Source of the DNA: Desulfothermus okinawensis JCM 13304
Lineage (GTDB): Bacteria; Desulfobacterota; Desulfovibrionia; Desulfovibrionales; Desulfothermaceae
Assembly (NCBI GenBank): GCA_001311565.1
Contig: BBBM01000001.1
Coordinates: forward strand, 1 to 64,000
Length of the DNA stretch: 64,000 nt
Direction: 5' to 3'
The notes beneath the pieces are model-generated. The model saw only the letters and a program-made list of their open reading frames with translations, did no database searches and was not told the DNA's origin. Positions within the stretch are counted from its first letter, which is position 1. Every line of letters starts with the position of its first letter. Of this stretch, positions 23,444 to 33,626 are shown piece by piece. The translations under genes and the position numbers were made by a program.

Positions 23444-24229
23444 ATGATTCTAGATGAGAGGATAAAATTTTTGAAGAGATACTGGAACAAGAGCCGTCAT
23501 CTAAACTCTTTTTTCAACTGGCAAAGCTCTATTTTGAAAAAGGAGATATAGATAGATGCATATCCACTTTAAAAATGGGATTGGAAAAAAAACCCCGACC
23601 ATGTTGAAGCCAGGCTCCTTTTAATTGAACTCCTCTCAAAAAAATAAACAAAATAAAGAGGCAAATTTTCATACTGAAAAAATTCACTCCCTTTTGACAA
23701 CCTACTCCGCTTTTTGGAAGAATTGGGCAGACCTTGTTGCCAACAAGGGAAATTATGAGTTGGCGTTGATAATATCTCTTTTAAGTATAATTTTTAAAAA
23801 TGGAACTACCTCTAATATAAGTGAGTCCCTATACAACTATTTAAATAGTGACCAATCTTTCAAAGGAGAACATATAGCAATAGATGAGCACACAGTAGTA
23901 GAGGCCCAAAAAAAGGACATGGATAACAAGGTAGGGACCAGAGAAGAGGGAGATAATCAAGTAAAAGAGGAGATAGATTTCAAAACCAAGACCATGGCGG
24001 ACATATTAATGGCACAGGGCGATTTTAAAGGCGCCATTAATATTTACAGAGAACTCCTTGAAAAGGAATCAGATGAAGCAAAGATAGCTGAACTCAACGA
24101 ATCTATCAAACAAGCTGAAAAAAAAGCTCTCCCAATTAACCATTACCAGGAATCAAACTAATAGAAAGGACAAGGCCAAAAAGAAAAAAAACTTTTAGTG
24201 AATTTAAAAAAAACTGGCAAACAGACTAG
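23444..24229 (+). CDS. TPR-repeat protein (frameshifted as read)
   Basis: Repaired opening MILDEEDKIFEEIL, then tetratricopeptide-like helices (FFQLAKLYFEKGDIDRCIST, LEKNPDHVEARLLLIELLSK). After a low-complexity middle there is a last TPR pair (MADILMAQGDFKGAINIYRE). No signal peptide. Corrections: a missing G near 23456, surplus A near 23586 and 23640. As read, the gene stops at 24161. Trimming A runs near 24119 and 24184 extends it to 24229 (ending SEFKKNWQTD). It probably serves as a protein-interaction scaffold for the pilus or division proteins upstream; inference only. Confidence 0.6.
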
Positions 24230-24251
24230 AGGCCAGGGCAATTTAATGTTC

Positions 24252-24509
24252 TTATACTAAAATTTCCCTTTCTTCCAGGTCTTTTATCTGTTCTTCTAGT
24301 TCTTTAATGTCTCGATCAATGGTCTCAATCTTCTTTTGATAAATACTCTTTTCTCTTTCCAGTGCCTGCATTTTTATTTTAATGGAATTGATACTTTCCC
24401 TTAACCTTCTCTCTTTAACAGACATTTGTGAGCTGTTTTGTTGGTACATATAACCTAGTACCCAAAAAGATATCAAAAATATAATTATTGCAGAAATTCC
24501 TATAACCAT
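24252..24509 (-). CDS. Small membrane-anchored coiled-coil protein
   Basis: Intact, 85 residues: an N-terminal membrane segment (VIGISAIIIFLISFWVLGYM), then a nearly continuous coiled coil ending in RDIKELEEQIKDLEEREILV. Its ATG touches the stop of the upstream minus-strand gene, so the two are coupled. I do not recognise the family. It ends convergently 22 bases from the plus-strand TPR gene. Confidence 0.6.
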   Translation of the reverse strand: MVIGISAIIIFLISFWVLGYMYQQNSSQMSVKERRLRESINSIKIKMQALEREKSIYQKKIETIDRDIKELEEQIKDLEEREILV

Positions 24510-24953
24510 TTATCCATCTTTCCCTATTTTTGACTTAACAAGTTCAGCCCCCTTTGCATCCAACTTGCCCAACATAACCAGCACATCCACAATGGAAAGA
24601 GGAGAATTGTTATTTTTTTATAAACTCTTTTGCTTTTTTTTATATCATGGAGGGAGACCAATTTTTCAGAAAGTAAAATTTTAACCTCGTCAGGCTTGGA
24701 TTCTGCCTCTTCCTTTGCTTTGACCTCTTGTTTATTTTTTTTAATTTTACATAGTAGGCTTCCTTCTCTTGGAGCTCTTTTTTTTAACACCTCTACCTCA
24801 CCTTTTAGCTCTTCATATTTTGTCCTGATCTTGTTATATTCATCCTCAACTCTGGTAGAGGTATTTCTAAATTTTTCTTTCATATTCAAATAAATAAAAA
24901 AAATCAATAGAGGTGAACGCAATAACTAATAAAAAGATTACTCCAAATTCCAT
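24510..24953 (-). CDS. Membrane-anchored coiled-coil protein with C-terminal helical hairpin (frameshifted as read)
   Basis: Repaired start MEFGVIFLLVIAFTSIDFF, a membrane segment after an aggggat ribosome site. Then a coiled coil (RVEDEYNKIRTKYEELKGEV), a Lys/Glu-rich linker, and a small domain DIKKAKEFIKNNNSPLSIVD then VLVMLGKLDAKGAELVKSK. That last domain resembles DprA/FliM-like winged or SAP-like hairpins, but I cannot assign it. Frame corrections in T runs near 24615 and 24636 and near 24896. Forms a two-gene unit with the next minus-strand gene. Family unknown. Confidence 0.55.
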
Positions 24954-25094
24954 TTTTATCCCCTTTTTTTGGGTTGCCTTTTATGAGTCAAACAGGATAG
25001 AAGTTCAAGGGTACTGCAAATGATTTTTTTGTTAATTATTAATAAAATTTTATTTCTTTTACAATATAAAAAAATAAGAATAGGAGGATACGAT

Positions 25095-25391
25095 TTGAAG
25101 AAGTTATTCTGGGTGTGTTTTTTTCATGATCTTTTTTTACAGGGTGCTCATCTATCTGGTCAAAGGTAACCTATCTATGGGAAGGACGATTTTTAAAGGT
25201 GGACACAAAAATCTCCCAAAAGAGGTGGAAACTGCCCAGGGGTGAGAAAAAAAATAGCAGATACTTTTTATAATTTTGATACTGAGCTGGACCAACTCAT
25301 AAATATCATTGAAACTTTGTCCATTGACAACTTTGAACAAAAATCAAATATAGTCCTATCCCAAAGGCCTGGATACTGGGGATATATATAA
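25095..25391 (+). CDS. Small lipoprotein (frameshifted as read)
   Basis: A TTG start with a strong aggagg upstream. After correcting two T runs (near 25119 and 25132) and one A run (near 25247), the N terminus is MKKLFWVCFFMIFFTGCSS. The lipobox FTGC implies export and lipid attachment. The mature part is about 80 residues (WEGRFLKVDTKISQKRW, TELDQLINIIETL) with no known domain. The stop overlaps the next ATG (TAATG), so the two genes are coupled. Confidence 0.6.
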
Positions 25392-25735
25392 TGGAGAGCA
25401 AAAATGGTCAGGTTAGTTTAAGAAAACAAAGGGGTGAAAAACTATGCATAGCAAAAGAAAATATTAATGATCTATACTCAAAGGAGACCTTAAATCCTAT
25501 ATCTTATCTTATTTCTAAAAACAAACTTATTATTGTTAACCGCCAGAGGAATGGAGAGGATAATTACTATCTTATTTCAATTGTAGTAGATTTAAAGAAT
25601 TTGGCCTTTCACAAGTGCAACCTGCTACAAAAATTTGGAATTGTAGCTGACAACCATGTAATTATTGGAAATGGAATTAATACAGCTAATCTCTCTGGAA
25701 TTCATTGGAATTCGTTGATAAAAAAAACAAATTAA
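25391..25735 (+). CDS. Hypothetical protein, about 114 residues
   Basis: Begins MESKNGQVSLRKQRGEKL with alternating beta-like stretches (NKLIIVNRQRNGEDNYYLIS). No family recognised. Coupled to the lipoprotein upstream, so possibly its partner. The end is uncertain: an 8-base A run at about 25722 may hide a longer C terminus reaching about 25814. Confidence 0.5.
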   Translation: MESKNGQVSLRKQRGEKLCIAKENINDLYSKETLNPISYLISKNKLIIVNRQRNGEDNYYLISIVVDLKNLAFHKCNLLQKFGIVADNHVIIGNGINTANLSGIHWNSLIKKTN

Positions 25736-25850
25736 GGGTATAATACATACGAGAAAAGCCAATTTTTATTGGTTGGTGAGATTTTTAGGGGAAAAACCTA
25801 TTTTTTTATTTAATTAAGTTATAAAAATTAACACCTTAAGGAGGCCATAG

Positions 25851-26874
25851 ATGAGACAGGTAACTGTTGTGGAACATCTTCTGCTACACCAGAAGCAGGT
25901 TCCAATGGCAACTGGACGCTTTACCAGACTTTTAAATGAACTAATCTTATCTGCAAAAATTATATCCAGAGAGGTAAATAAAGCTGGCCTGGTAGACATT
26001 TTGGGTTATACAGGGGACAAAAATGTCCATGGGGAACAGGTTACTAGACTTGATGAGTATGCCCATAGAGTAATTGTCCATAGGATGCAAAGGGCAGGGG
26101 TTCTCTGTGCAATGGCATCAGAAGAACATGCTGACCTTATCCAAATACCCCATGGGCTACCACTTGGAGATTATTTTTTGGTATTTGATCCCCTGGATGG
26201 GTCATCAAATATTGAAGCCAATGTCAATATTGGAACAATTTTCTCCATATATAGGGCCAAAAGGGAGAGAGTTGGTCCAGAAGTTGAGTTAAGCGATGTG
26301 CTTCAAAAGGGAGTTGAGCAGGTGGCAGCTGGATATTTTATCTATGGCCCATCAACAATGATGGTATATACCACCAAGGATGGAGGCGTTCACGGTTTTA
26401 CCCTGGATCCAACAGTTGGAGAATTTCTACTTTCACACCCAGATATCAGAATACCTGACCAAGGTAAGATCTACTCAGTAAATGAAGCTTATTGGAATTA
26501 CTGGGACGGGGCCACCCAGAAGGTGGTTTCTACTTTTAAGGATCCAAATAGTGATTTGGGAAAACTATACAGTTTAAGGTACATTGGCTCATTGGTTGCT
26601 GATTTTCATAGGACACTGCTATATGGTGGCATTTTCATGTATCCTGCAGATTACAGGGACCCCAAAAAGCCCAAGGGAAAGCTTAGATTGCTCTACGAGG
26701 CTTCTCCTCTGGCAATGGTTGCAGAACACGCTGGGGGAATGGCTACTGATGGCCTAAAACGGATATTGGAGATAGAACCCCAGGAGTTGCATCAGAGGAC
26801 ACCACTTTTTATAGGATCTAAAAAAAGAGGTGGAGAAGGTCCAAGAAATATACAAAGAAAGTAAAAGCGATTAA
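25851..26874 (+). CDS. fbp: Fructose-1,6-bisphosphatase, class I
   Basis: Gluconeogenic phosphatase. Seen: [22 protein letters not shown] early, the metal-site motif [35 protein letters not shown], and [19 protein letters not shown] with [20 protein letters not shown]. About 341 residues, normal. One surplus A near 26820 changes the last residues; repaired end [16 protein letters not shown] at 26874. A perfect aaggagg precedes the ATG. With PEP synthase at 14448 it marks a gluconeogenic, non-sugar-using lifestyle. Confidence 0.94.
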
Positions 26875-26881
26875 CTATAAT

Positions 26882-27972
26882 ATGACCATATACCTAGGGA
26901 TTGAGACATCTTGTGATGAAACTGGACTGGCGTTGTTACAAGATAATGAAATATTATGTGAAAAGCTTATCTCTCAAGAAAATATACACGCTGTTTATGG
27001 AGGAGTTGTACCTGAAATTGCCTCGAGAAACCACTTAGAGGCTATCCCAATTTTGTTTACACAACTTTTAGATGAATCGTCGCTAACTCCAGAAGACATT
27101 GATGTTGTATGTGTTGCAAGGGGGCCTGGACTCATGGGGAGCCTGCTCGTTGGACTAGGATTTGCGAAAGGGCTATGCATCTCTTTGGACGTTCCTTTAA
27201 TTGGCGTAAATCACCTCCATGCCCATATCCTCTCATGTGTTATTGACAAACATATTGAGTTTCCAGCAATTGGCCTCCTAATATCAGGAGGCCACACCCA
27301 ACTATATATAATAAAAGATCCTATAACATTTGAGCTTATAGGAAGGACATTGGATGATGCAGTGGGCGAAGCCTTTGACAAGACCGCAAAATTACTAAAC
27401 CTCTCTTATCCAGGTGGAAAATATATTGACATACTGTCCCAGCATGAAACTCCAGAACCAAATATGTTTCCAATTCCTTATATAGACAATAAAAATCTGG
27501 ATTTTAGTTTTAGTGGACTAAAAACCGCGGTGCTTAATTTTATAAACAAACATCCAGAAATCAGGCTTAATAAAATGCCCACAAAAATTAATCGTGAGCA
27601 CATAAAAAAAAATGAGCCCAATGATAGCTAAGGTCTGTTCTTCTTTTAATCACTGCGTTGCAAAAACCCTGGAAATTAAGTTGGATAGGGCAATAAAAAA
27701 ACTTTAAAGGAATTAAGTCAATATTAGTTGCAGGGGGAGTTGCAGCCAACTCTATAATCAGAAGTTACCTAAGGGGCCTTGCTACTAATTACTCTTTGCC
27801 TATCTATTTCCCAGAGCAGAGATTTTGCACAGACAATGGTATTATGATAGCCTTTGGAGGAAAGATCTTATTTGAAAGGGGTTTTGTACATCCAATAGAT
27901 ATTGATGCAATACCCAGAGGTCGTCCCATCCCCTTTGACTACTTAAATGCTAAAACAAGAGTTGACAAATAA
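26882..27972 (+). CDS. tsaD: tRNA N6-adenosine threonylcarbamoyltransferase (frameshifted as read)
   Basis: Catalyses t6A37 formation in tRNA with TsaB and TsaE; essential. Seen: LGIETSCDETGLALL, VVPEIASRNHLEAIP, the metal-binding HLHAHILS, LLISGGHTQLYII and TLDDAVGEAFDKTAKLL, then (after repair) LVAGGVAANSIIR and FPEQRFCTDNGIMIAFGG. Surplus A near 27604 and 27703. About 362 residues. Starts 7 bases after fbp. Confidence 0.93.
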
Positions 27973-28048
27973 CACATCTTGCTAATATCTATATTTAACA
28001 TATTGGTGAGCAAATTTATAATTTAACTATTTTTTTCAGGAGGAACTT

Positions 28049-28369
28049 ATGGCAAATCCAGTTAATGACAACAATTTCGAGGCAGAAGTGTTAAAAAGTG
28101 AATTGCCAGTATTGGTTGACTTTTGGGCACCCTGGTGTGGACCTTGTAGGGCTATTGCACCGGTTGTAGAAGAATTGGCCCAAGAATATGAGGGGAAAAT
28201 CAAAATAGTAAAAATGAATGTTGATGAAAATCCATCCACACCAAGTAAATATGGCATTAGAGCCATACCAACACTTATTTTATTTAAAAATGGTGAAGTT
28301 GTATCACAAGTTACAGGCGCGGTTGCAAAAAGTAACCTGAAAAAGATGATAGATGAAAAGGCGTTTTAA
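28049..28369 (+). CDS. trxA: Thioredoxin
   Basis: Intact 106-residue thioredoxin with the active site [16 protein letters not shown] and cis-Pro loop [14 protein letters not shown]. Cytoplasmic disulfide reductant, recycled by the enzyme encoded 2 bases downstream. aggagg lies before the ATG. Confidence 0.96.
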   Translation: MANPVNDNNFEAEVLKSELPVLVDFWAPWCGPCRAIAPVVEELAQEYEGKIKIVKMNVDENPSTPSKYGIRAIPTLILFKNGEVVSQVTGAVAKSNLKKMIDEKAF

Positions 28370-28371
28370 CA

Positions 28372-29294
28372 ATGAAAAAAATATGAGGCTTTTGTAATTG
28401 GCGGAGGACCCTCAGGGATAACAGCCTGTATGTATTTGCTTAGAGCGGGACTTGAAATTGGATGGGCTGAGAAATTTGCCCCTGGAGGACAGGTGTTAAA
28501 TACAGAGATTATTGAAAACTATCCTGGATTTCCAGAGGGGATAAAAGGATATGAGCTCATGGCAAAAATGGAAAACCACCTGTCCTCCTTTGATGTGGAC
28601 AAGTTTACAGATGAAGTCCTTGAAATACAACATGCATATAAAGACAACAAAATAATACTCTCAGAACAAGAGGTTAGATCCAAAACTGTGATTATTTGCA
28701 CTGGAGCAAGCCATAGAAAGTTGGGCATACCTGGAGAAGAAGAATTTACAGGCAGAGGTGTGTCCTATTGTGCCCTTTGTGATGGTATGTTTTTCAAGGA
28801 TCAGGTGGTGGCCTGTATTGGAGGGGGTAATACTGCACTGGAAGAATCCCTATATCTCTCAAAATTAGCGAAAAAAAGTATATCTAATCCACAGGAGAGA
28901 TCAATTTAGGGGATACAAAATATATCAAGAACGAGTACTCAACAATCCCAAAATAGAGGTTATCTACGACTCAGTGGTTGAAGAAATAAGAGGAAAAGAA
29001 AATGTTGAGGAAATTTTAGTGTTAAATAGAAAAACCCAGGACAAAACACAGCTAAAAGTAGACGGGGTCTTTGTCTTTATTGGGATGAGTCCAAATAGCA
29101 ATTTTGTTCCACAAGATTTAAATCTAGATGAAAAGGGATTTATTGTAACAGACAATGAGATGAGAACCAACCTACCTGGTATCTTTGCAGCAGGAGATGT
29201 GAGATCAAAGACCTGTAGACAAGTTGTCACAGCAGCTGGAGATGGGGCACAGGCTGCTCACTCTGCATACCTTTTCCTCCAGGGAAATAATTAA
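28372..29294 (+). CDS. trxB: Thioredoxin reductase (frameshifted as read)
   Basis: NADPH-dependent flavoenzyme. FAD site EAFVIGGGPSGITACMYL, redox centre GVSYCALCDGMFF (CALC where CATC is commonest), NADPH site ACIGGGNTALEESLYL followed by the phosphate-binding HRRDQFRG, and FAD end FAAGDVRSKTCRQVVTAAGD. About 307 residues. The frame breaks at the start (ATG plus 7 A at 28372-28381) and near 28871. Forms a trxA-trxB operon. Confidence 0.93.
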
Positions 29295-29315
29295 ATCAAG
29301 CACTGGATATAAAAT

Positions 29316-30048
29316 ATGAAAATCAGATTAACTGTAGTGAGTATATTTTTTTGTCTGGTGTTTTCGGGTTGTGGGATTATTGACTACTATTTTTTAAAAC
29401 CAAAGCCAAAAACACCACTTGAACTCTTAGAAGCTGGACAAGATGCCTTAAATGAAAAAGATTATGACAATGCAATAGAATACTTCCAGAAAATGAAAGA
29501 CAAATATCCCTTTAGCCCTTATACAGTTAGGGCAGAGCTACTCCTTGGTGATAGCTATTTTTATGCAAAAAAAATATGAAGAGGCCGAAACCACCTATAA
29601 AGAATTTGAGTCCCTACATCCTGGTCACAAAAATATAGACTATGTAATATTCCAGATCGGTTTATCCAATTACATGCAAAAACCAAGTATAGATCTCCCT
29701 CAACTATGTATACAAGAAGCAATATCCTATTTTACCAGATTAATTGAGGCCTATCCCCGTTCTAAATATATTCCCAGGGCTAAAAAAACTTTTAAGAAAA
29801 TGTAGATACATTCTCGCAAAACATGAAATATACATTGCCAATTTTTACTTCAGGACAAAGCGATACAAAGGAGCGTGGAAGAGATTTGAATACATTCAAA
29901 AAAAACTTTCCTGAATTCAAAGAGATAGTGAATTATTCAAAATACATGGCTAAGGTTTCATATATAAGATATGACCTAAAATTATCAAAACAAAGACAAG
30001 AAAAAAAAATATGGAGGCCTATGGGTAAAAATAAAGAGCTGGCTATAG
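29316..30048 (+). CDS. bamD: Outer membrane assembly lipoprotein BamD (frameshifted as read)
   Basis: Part of the BAM complex that inserts beta-barrel proteins. Lipoprotein signal with lipobox VFSGC, then TPR helices: LLEAGQDALNEKDYDNAIEY, PYTVRAELLLGDSYFYAKKY, and AISYFTRLIEAYPRSKYIPR. After repair the HEIYIANFYFRTKRYKGAW helix typical of BamD appears. Corrections near 29568, 29782, 29898 and 30000. The last gives a short aromatic end, KKYGGLWVKIKSWL. About 244 residues. Confidence 0.85.
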
Positions 30049-30052
30049 AGGA

Positions 30053-30852
30053 AGTTGTAAAAGCTAATAAGCTTTGCCCCATAGAGGACTATGAGTTTGA
30101 CAGGGCTTATGATAGTATAGAACCATATGTTAAATCTATAATAAAAAAAATCTATCTCCCTTAGTTATAAAATTTTTCAGAAAAAAACTAGCCACTGCAT
30201 CTTCAATAAAAAAAAGATCACTATTTTTTTGAACAAATAGAGATAATAAAAACATATCAAAAGAAAAAAAGGAGTGCTTGTTTTTCTATCTAAAGAAGTA
30301 GACTCTCTCGCCCAATTAATAGCCCTTTTGATAATTCCAAGGATACTTGGCATTGATACTTATGTAGTAGGAAGCTACAACACATGGCCAATAAATATAT
30401 TGGTTACGTTGGAACTTTTGGGAATACCTGATGTGTATAGGATGACGGATGGACACGTGGGGAATTTAAAATTAGGCTTTGACCCATTTTGGTCCTATTT
30501 TTGGGTGGGAAGCTCCAATACCTCTCTACAAAACTTTATACAACATATTGCGCCTCCAAGGTATGGAGTTGTGGTTAAACGCAATAATTCCAAATCAGGT
30601 GTAAACCAAAAACACATCAAAATAAGCCATCCCTCATTAAATCTAATAGAGGTGAGTGTGGATAAATCTGAAAAGTCATACAGAGAACTAAATTTTAAAA
30701 GGGTAGATGTTATTTATACAGATGAGATGATATATAACCCGCTACCATCTAGCCTCATACTTGGGAGGGGTTTCGAGACCTTCTGGATGTGGCCACAAGT
30801 CAATATTAAAGACTTCTTTGTGGAGCGATACTATTTTTACACGGAAAAGTAA
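30053..30852 (+). CDS. Histidinol dehydrogenase-like (ALDH-fold) protein of unknown function (frameshifted as read)
   Basis: After four run corrections (near 30143, 30183, 30213 and 30266) one open frame reads from about 30053 to 30852. The pattern GVLVFLSKEVDSL, LLIIPRILGIDTYVVGSY, ILVTLELLGIPDVYRMTDG weakly follows the histidinol dehydrogenase core (substrate loop, P-A-G-like segment, G-A-like loop). The catalytic zinc and base residues are not evident, and the C-terminal third is unrelated as far as I can see. No proper start codon is visible, so the 5' end is approximate. Treat as an uncharacterised protein. Confidence 0.4.
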
Positions 30853-30873
30853 TTGGTTTACCTTACCTATTCT

Positions 30874-31587
30874 TCATCCATATATTTTTTTGATTACTTC
30901 TATTAAATTAATCTTATTTGAACTGGATCTATAGTCCCCAACAAAATGATCAATCTCAACTCCATGTTTATTGCAAAAAGACTTGAGAGATGGTTTAGCC
31001 ATACATCCAATTAATACACATCCATTTTGTCTTCCCCAAACAAAATGAGGACCATCACCTCCAGAATCACCGATTAAAAAAAATCCTCTTGATTTTATAT
31101 TTTGTTGCCACAAAGAAAGTATTTTTGGGCTTGTCATCTATTTCATTTAGCTCCAAAAAAAGAATGCCCTTTGGAAGACATATTAAATCTTATAAACGGG
31201 CTACCGCTGATTATTCTTATATTGGAAAGTAGCCCCAGGGATATAGCTCTCTCAAAATACCCTATAAAACCAGTTGTATTAATCATAAAAAGTATGTGAT
31301 TATCTCTACACCAATTAATAAACTCAAATATACCTGGGTAGACAGAAAACTTTTCCTTTAAGTAATAATCCATATCTGTTTGAGTTATTGCACCAGGTAA
31401 AAAAACTCTTTATTTTACCCAGTGCATCTTTATAAGATATCTGATTTGATGTATATTTAATAAAAATATCCTGAACCTTTTCTGAAAGTTCAGGATATCT
31501 GAAAGTTATAGGATCAAAGGGCCTGGATGGAGACAAACATTCATTCCAATCTGAAGATATAAGTGCTCGATACTTATTTTTATCCAT
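30874..31587 (-). CDS. HAD-superfamily phosphatase (frameshifted as read)
   Basis: HAD motifs in order: motif I LISSDWNECLSP (D-W-N, where the second Asp of DxD is Asn), motif II LFMINTTGFIGYF, and motif III/IV FFLIGDSGGDGPHF with the conserved acidic pair. Resembles small-molecule phosphatases of the phosphoserine phosphatase type; substrate unknown. About 237 residues. Corrections near 31402, 31157 and a 5-base T run near 31124. The ATG directly follows the cheW stop. Confidence 0.62.
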
Positions 31588-32061
31588 CTACATCATCTGC
31601 AAAGATGCTTTTTCTTCTTTACTTAAAGTCTTGGTGAGATCTAATAATATAAGCAATCTGTCTTCTAGCTTGCCCACTCCTTTAATATATTCAGACTCTA
31701 CCCCTGCTACTATAGGTGGAGGTGGTTCCACTGTATCTATTGGAATACGCAATACCTCTGACACTTCATCCACCACGAGTCCCACTGTTATCTCTTCTAC
31801 CTTTACCACTATAATCCTCGTGGCTTTATCATGGGATTTTTCTTCCAGGCCAAATCTCTTTCTCAAATCTATTATGGGGATTACCCTACCACGTAAATTA
31901 ATCACCCCTTCCACAAAATCAGGTGCATTAGGGACAGAGGTAATGTTTTGCATCCTTATTATTTCCTGAACTTGCATAATATCCACGCCAAATTCTTCAT
32001 CTCCAAGCTTAAATGAAACTAACTGTAGCATCTGGTCATGTTTTTGTTTTGTGTCTTGCAT
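31588..32061 (-). CDS. cheW: Chemotaxis coupling protein CheW
   Basis: Intact 157 residues. Motifs: LVSFKLGDEEFGVDIMQVQE, PNAPDFVEGVINLRGRVIPI with IDLRKRFG, and EVLRIPIDTVEPPP. It bridges chemoreceptors to the kinase CheA at the inner membrane. No cheA in the window; a receptor lies at 42664 and cheX and cheR near 58761-61421, so chemotaxis genes are scattered. Confidence 0.95.
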   Translation of the reverse strand: MQDTKQKHDQMLQLVSFKLGDEEFGVDIMQVQEIIRMQNITSVPNAPDFVEGVINLRGRVIPIIDLRKRFGLEEKSHDKATRIIVVKVEEITVGLVVDEVSEVLRIPIDTVEPPPPIVAGVESEYIKGVGKLEDRLLILLDLTKTLSKEEKASLQMM

Positions 32062-32165
32062 ACTTTCCTCTCCCTTTTTTTGAGGTTAACAAAAATATAT
32101 ATCACTGGGAGATGTATCTACTTTAGACAAAAAAACCAACTATTGCAAGAAAAATTTATTTTTCC

Positions 32166-32907
32166 TTATTTTTTTTGCCCGTTAAAATACCAGAGCAATT
32201 GCCTACATATCCCCATTAACATATTGAACTCATTTTTCTTTAAATTTATCCTATGGATAAATCTCTTTATGGGAAGCATAAAATACTCTGGATTTTCAGG
32301 CAATAAAAAGTCAATCTCACTAAGCACTTTTTTTTAGGCTTTCAAATAATAATTGTAAATCCTTATGGGTGGCATATCTACTCAAATCTTTTTCCAAATT
32401 CGTCTTATTCCATTTGTAAAAGGATATTTTATTAAAACATTCATATAAAATAATCAAAACTGCCTGCGCCACATTTAAAGACCATGCATTAGGATTTGTG
32501 GGGATTGTGATAAGTTGCCCACACAATTCTATTTCTTCATTTAAAAGCCCTGTATCTTCTGGTCCAAACACCAAGGCAACCCTTCTTCCTTCTGCTATGT
32601 CCTCTGCTATTTGAGAAGCTGCCTGCTGGGGAAGCAAGATCCTTTTCCTCCATCCCCCGGTCCTAGCAGTGGTACCATAAACTTTATTAAAATTCTCCAA
32701 CGCAACTTCAAGATTAGATACAATGGATGCCCTTTCTAGAACGTTTTTGCCCTTGGGAGTAGCCAAAGGCCTAGCCTTATTTAAATCAAATTCTTTGGGA
32801 CTTACCAATATCATCTCATCTACACCCATATTTACACATGCCCTTGCAACTGAACCAATGTTTTCTGAATATTTAGTTCTACAAAGTATAACAGCTATGT
32901 TGTCCAT
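32166..32907 (-). CDS. trmJ: tRNA (cytidine/uridine-2'-O-)-methyltransferase (frameshifted as read)
   Basis: SPOUT-class methyltransferase that modifies position 32 of tRNAs. Seen: IAVILCRTKYSENIGSVARA, LVFGPEDTGLLNEEIELC and the knot region IPTNPNAWSLNVAQAVLIIL. One surplus T near 32327-32334 cuts off the C-terminal helix domain; repaired it includes FIHRINLKKNEFNMLMGICR and ends at 32166. About 247 residues. The ATG at 32907 has gggag upstream, just after the tmk stop. Confidence 0.86.
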
Positions 32908-32922
32908 TGAGTCTCCCAATAT

Positions 32923-33563
32923 CTATAAACCAAATCTCTCTTTTATTAAAGCAAAGACCTTAGATCTAACCTCCTCCACATTGCCCTGGGCATCTATAAG
33001 AGTAATCCTATGGCTAAAATTTCTGTGGAGTTGCAGATATCCTTCCCTCACCTTTTTGTGAAATTCCAAATCTTCTTCTTCAAATCTGGACTCATCATTA
33101 CCAGGACCTCTATATTGTTGGTTCCTAGATCTGGCCCTCTCAATGCCTATTTCAACAGGCATGTCCAGAACTATGGCAATATCAGGCCAAAGGCCGTAGG
33201 AGGAAAAATCGCAAAGCTTATATACAAAATCTATATTTAGACCTCTTCCATATCCTTGATATGCAATGGTGGAATCATTAAATCTATCCACAATAACCAC
33301 TCTACCCTCTTCTAAGGCAGGGATGATTTTTTTCCTTTACATGTTGGGACCTTGCTGCAAGATACATAAATAATTCAGACCGCTGATCAAGATTTTTATT
33401 TTTTTGAATCAAGCAAAATTTTTCTAAGCTCATTCCCCAGACAACACCCCCCCGGCTCTCTGGTATACACAATATCAAGGCCTGCTTCTTTGAGAGTCAC
33501 GGCAAGCAATTTGGACTGGGTACTCTTTCCAGAACCCTCTATTCCTTCAAAGGCAATAAACAT
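32923..33563 (-). CDS. tmk: Thymidylate kinase (frameshifted as read)
   Basis: Phosphorylates dTMP; essential. P-loop [19 protein letters not shown], then [19 protein letters not shown], and [17 protein letters not shown] (DRx motif), with the LID region [14 protein letters not shown]. Two surplus bases, near 33330 and 33404, hide the N-terminal third. About 212 residues. aggagg upstream. Sits between the OB/HD nuclease and trmJ. Confidence 0.9.
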
Positions 33564-33626
33564 TGATCAATAGACCTCCTCTTCTTCGCTCTTCCATCTT
33601 CAACTAGATCACCTGTATGTACTGGT

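Noticed and set aside
25736-25850. Extension of the hypothetical protein to about 25814.
   Set aside because: Depends on one more run correction with no homolog to guide it; left as uncertain.
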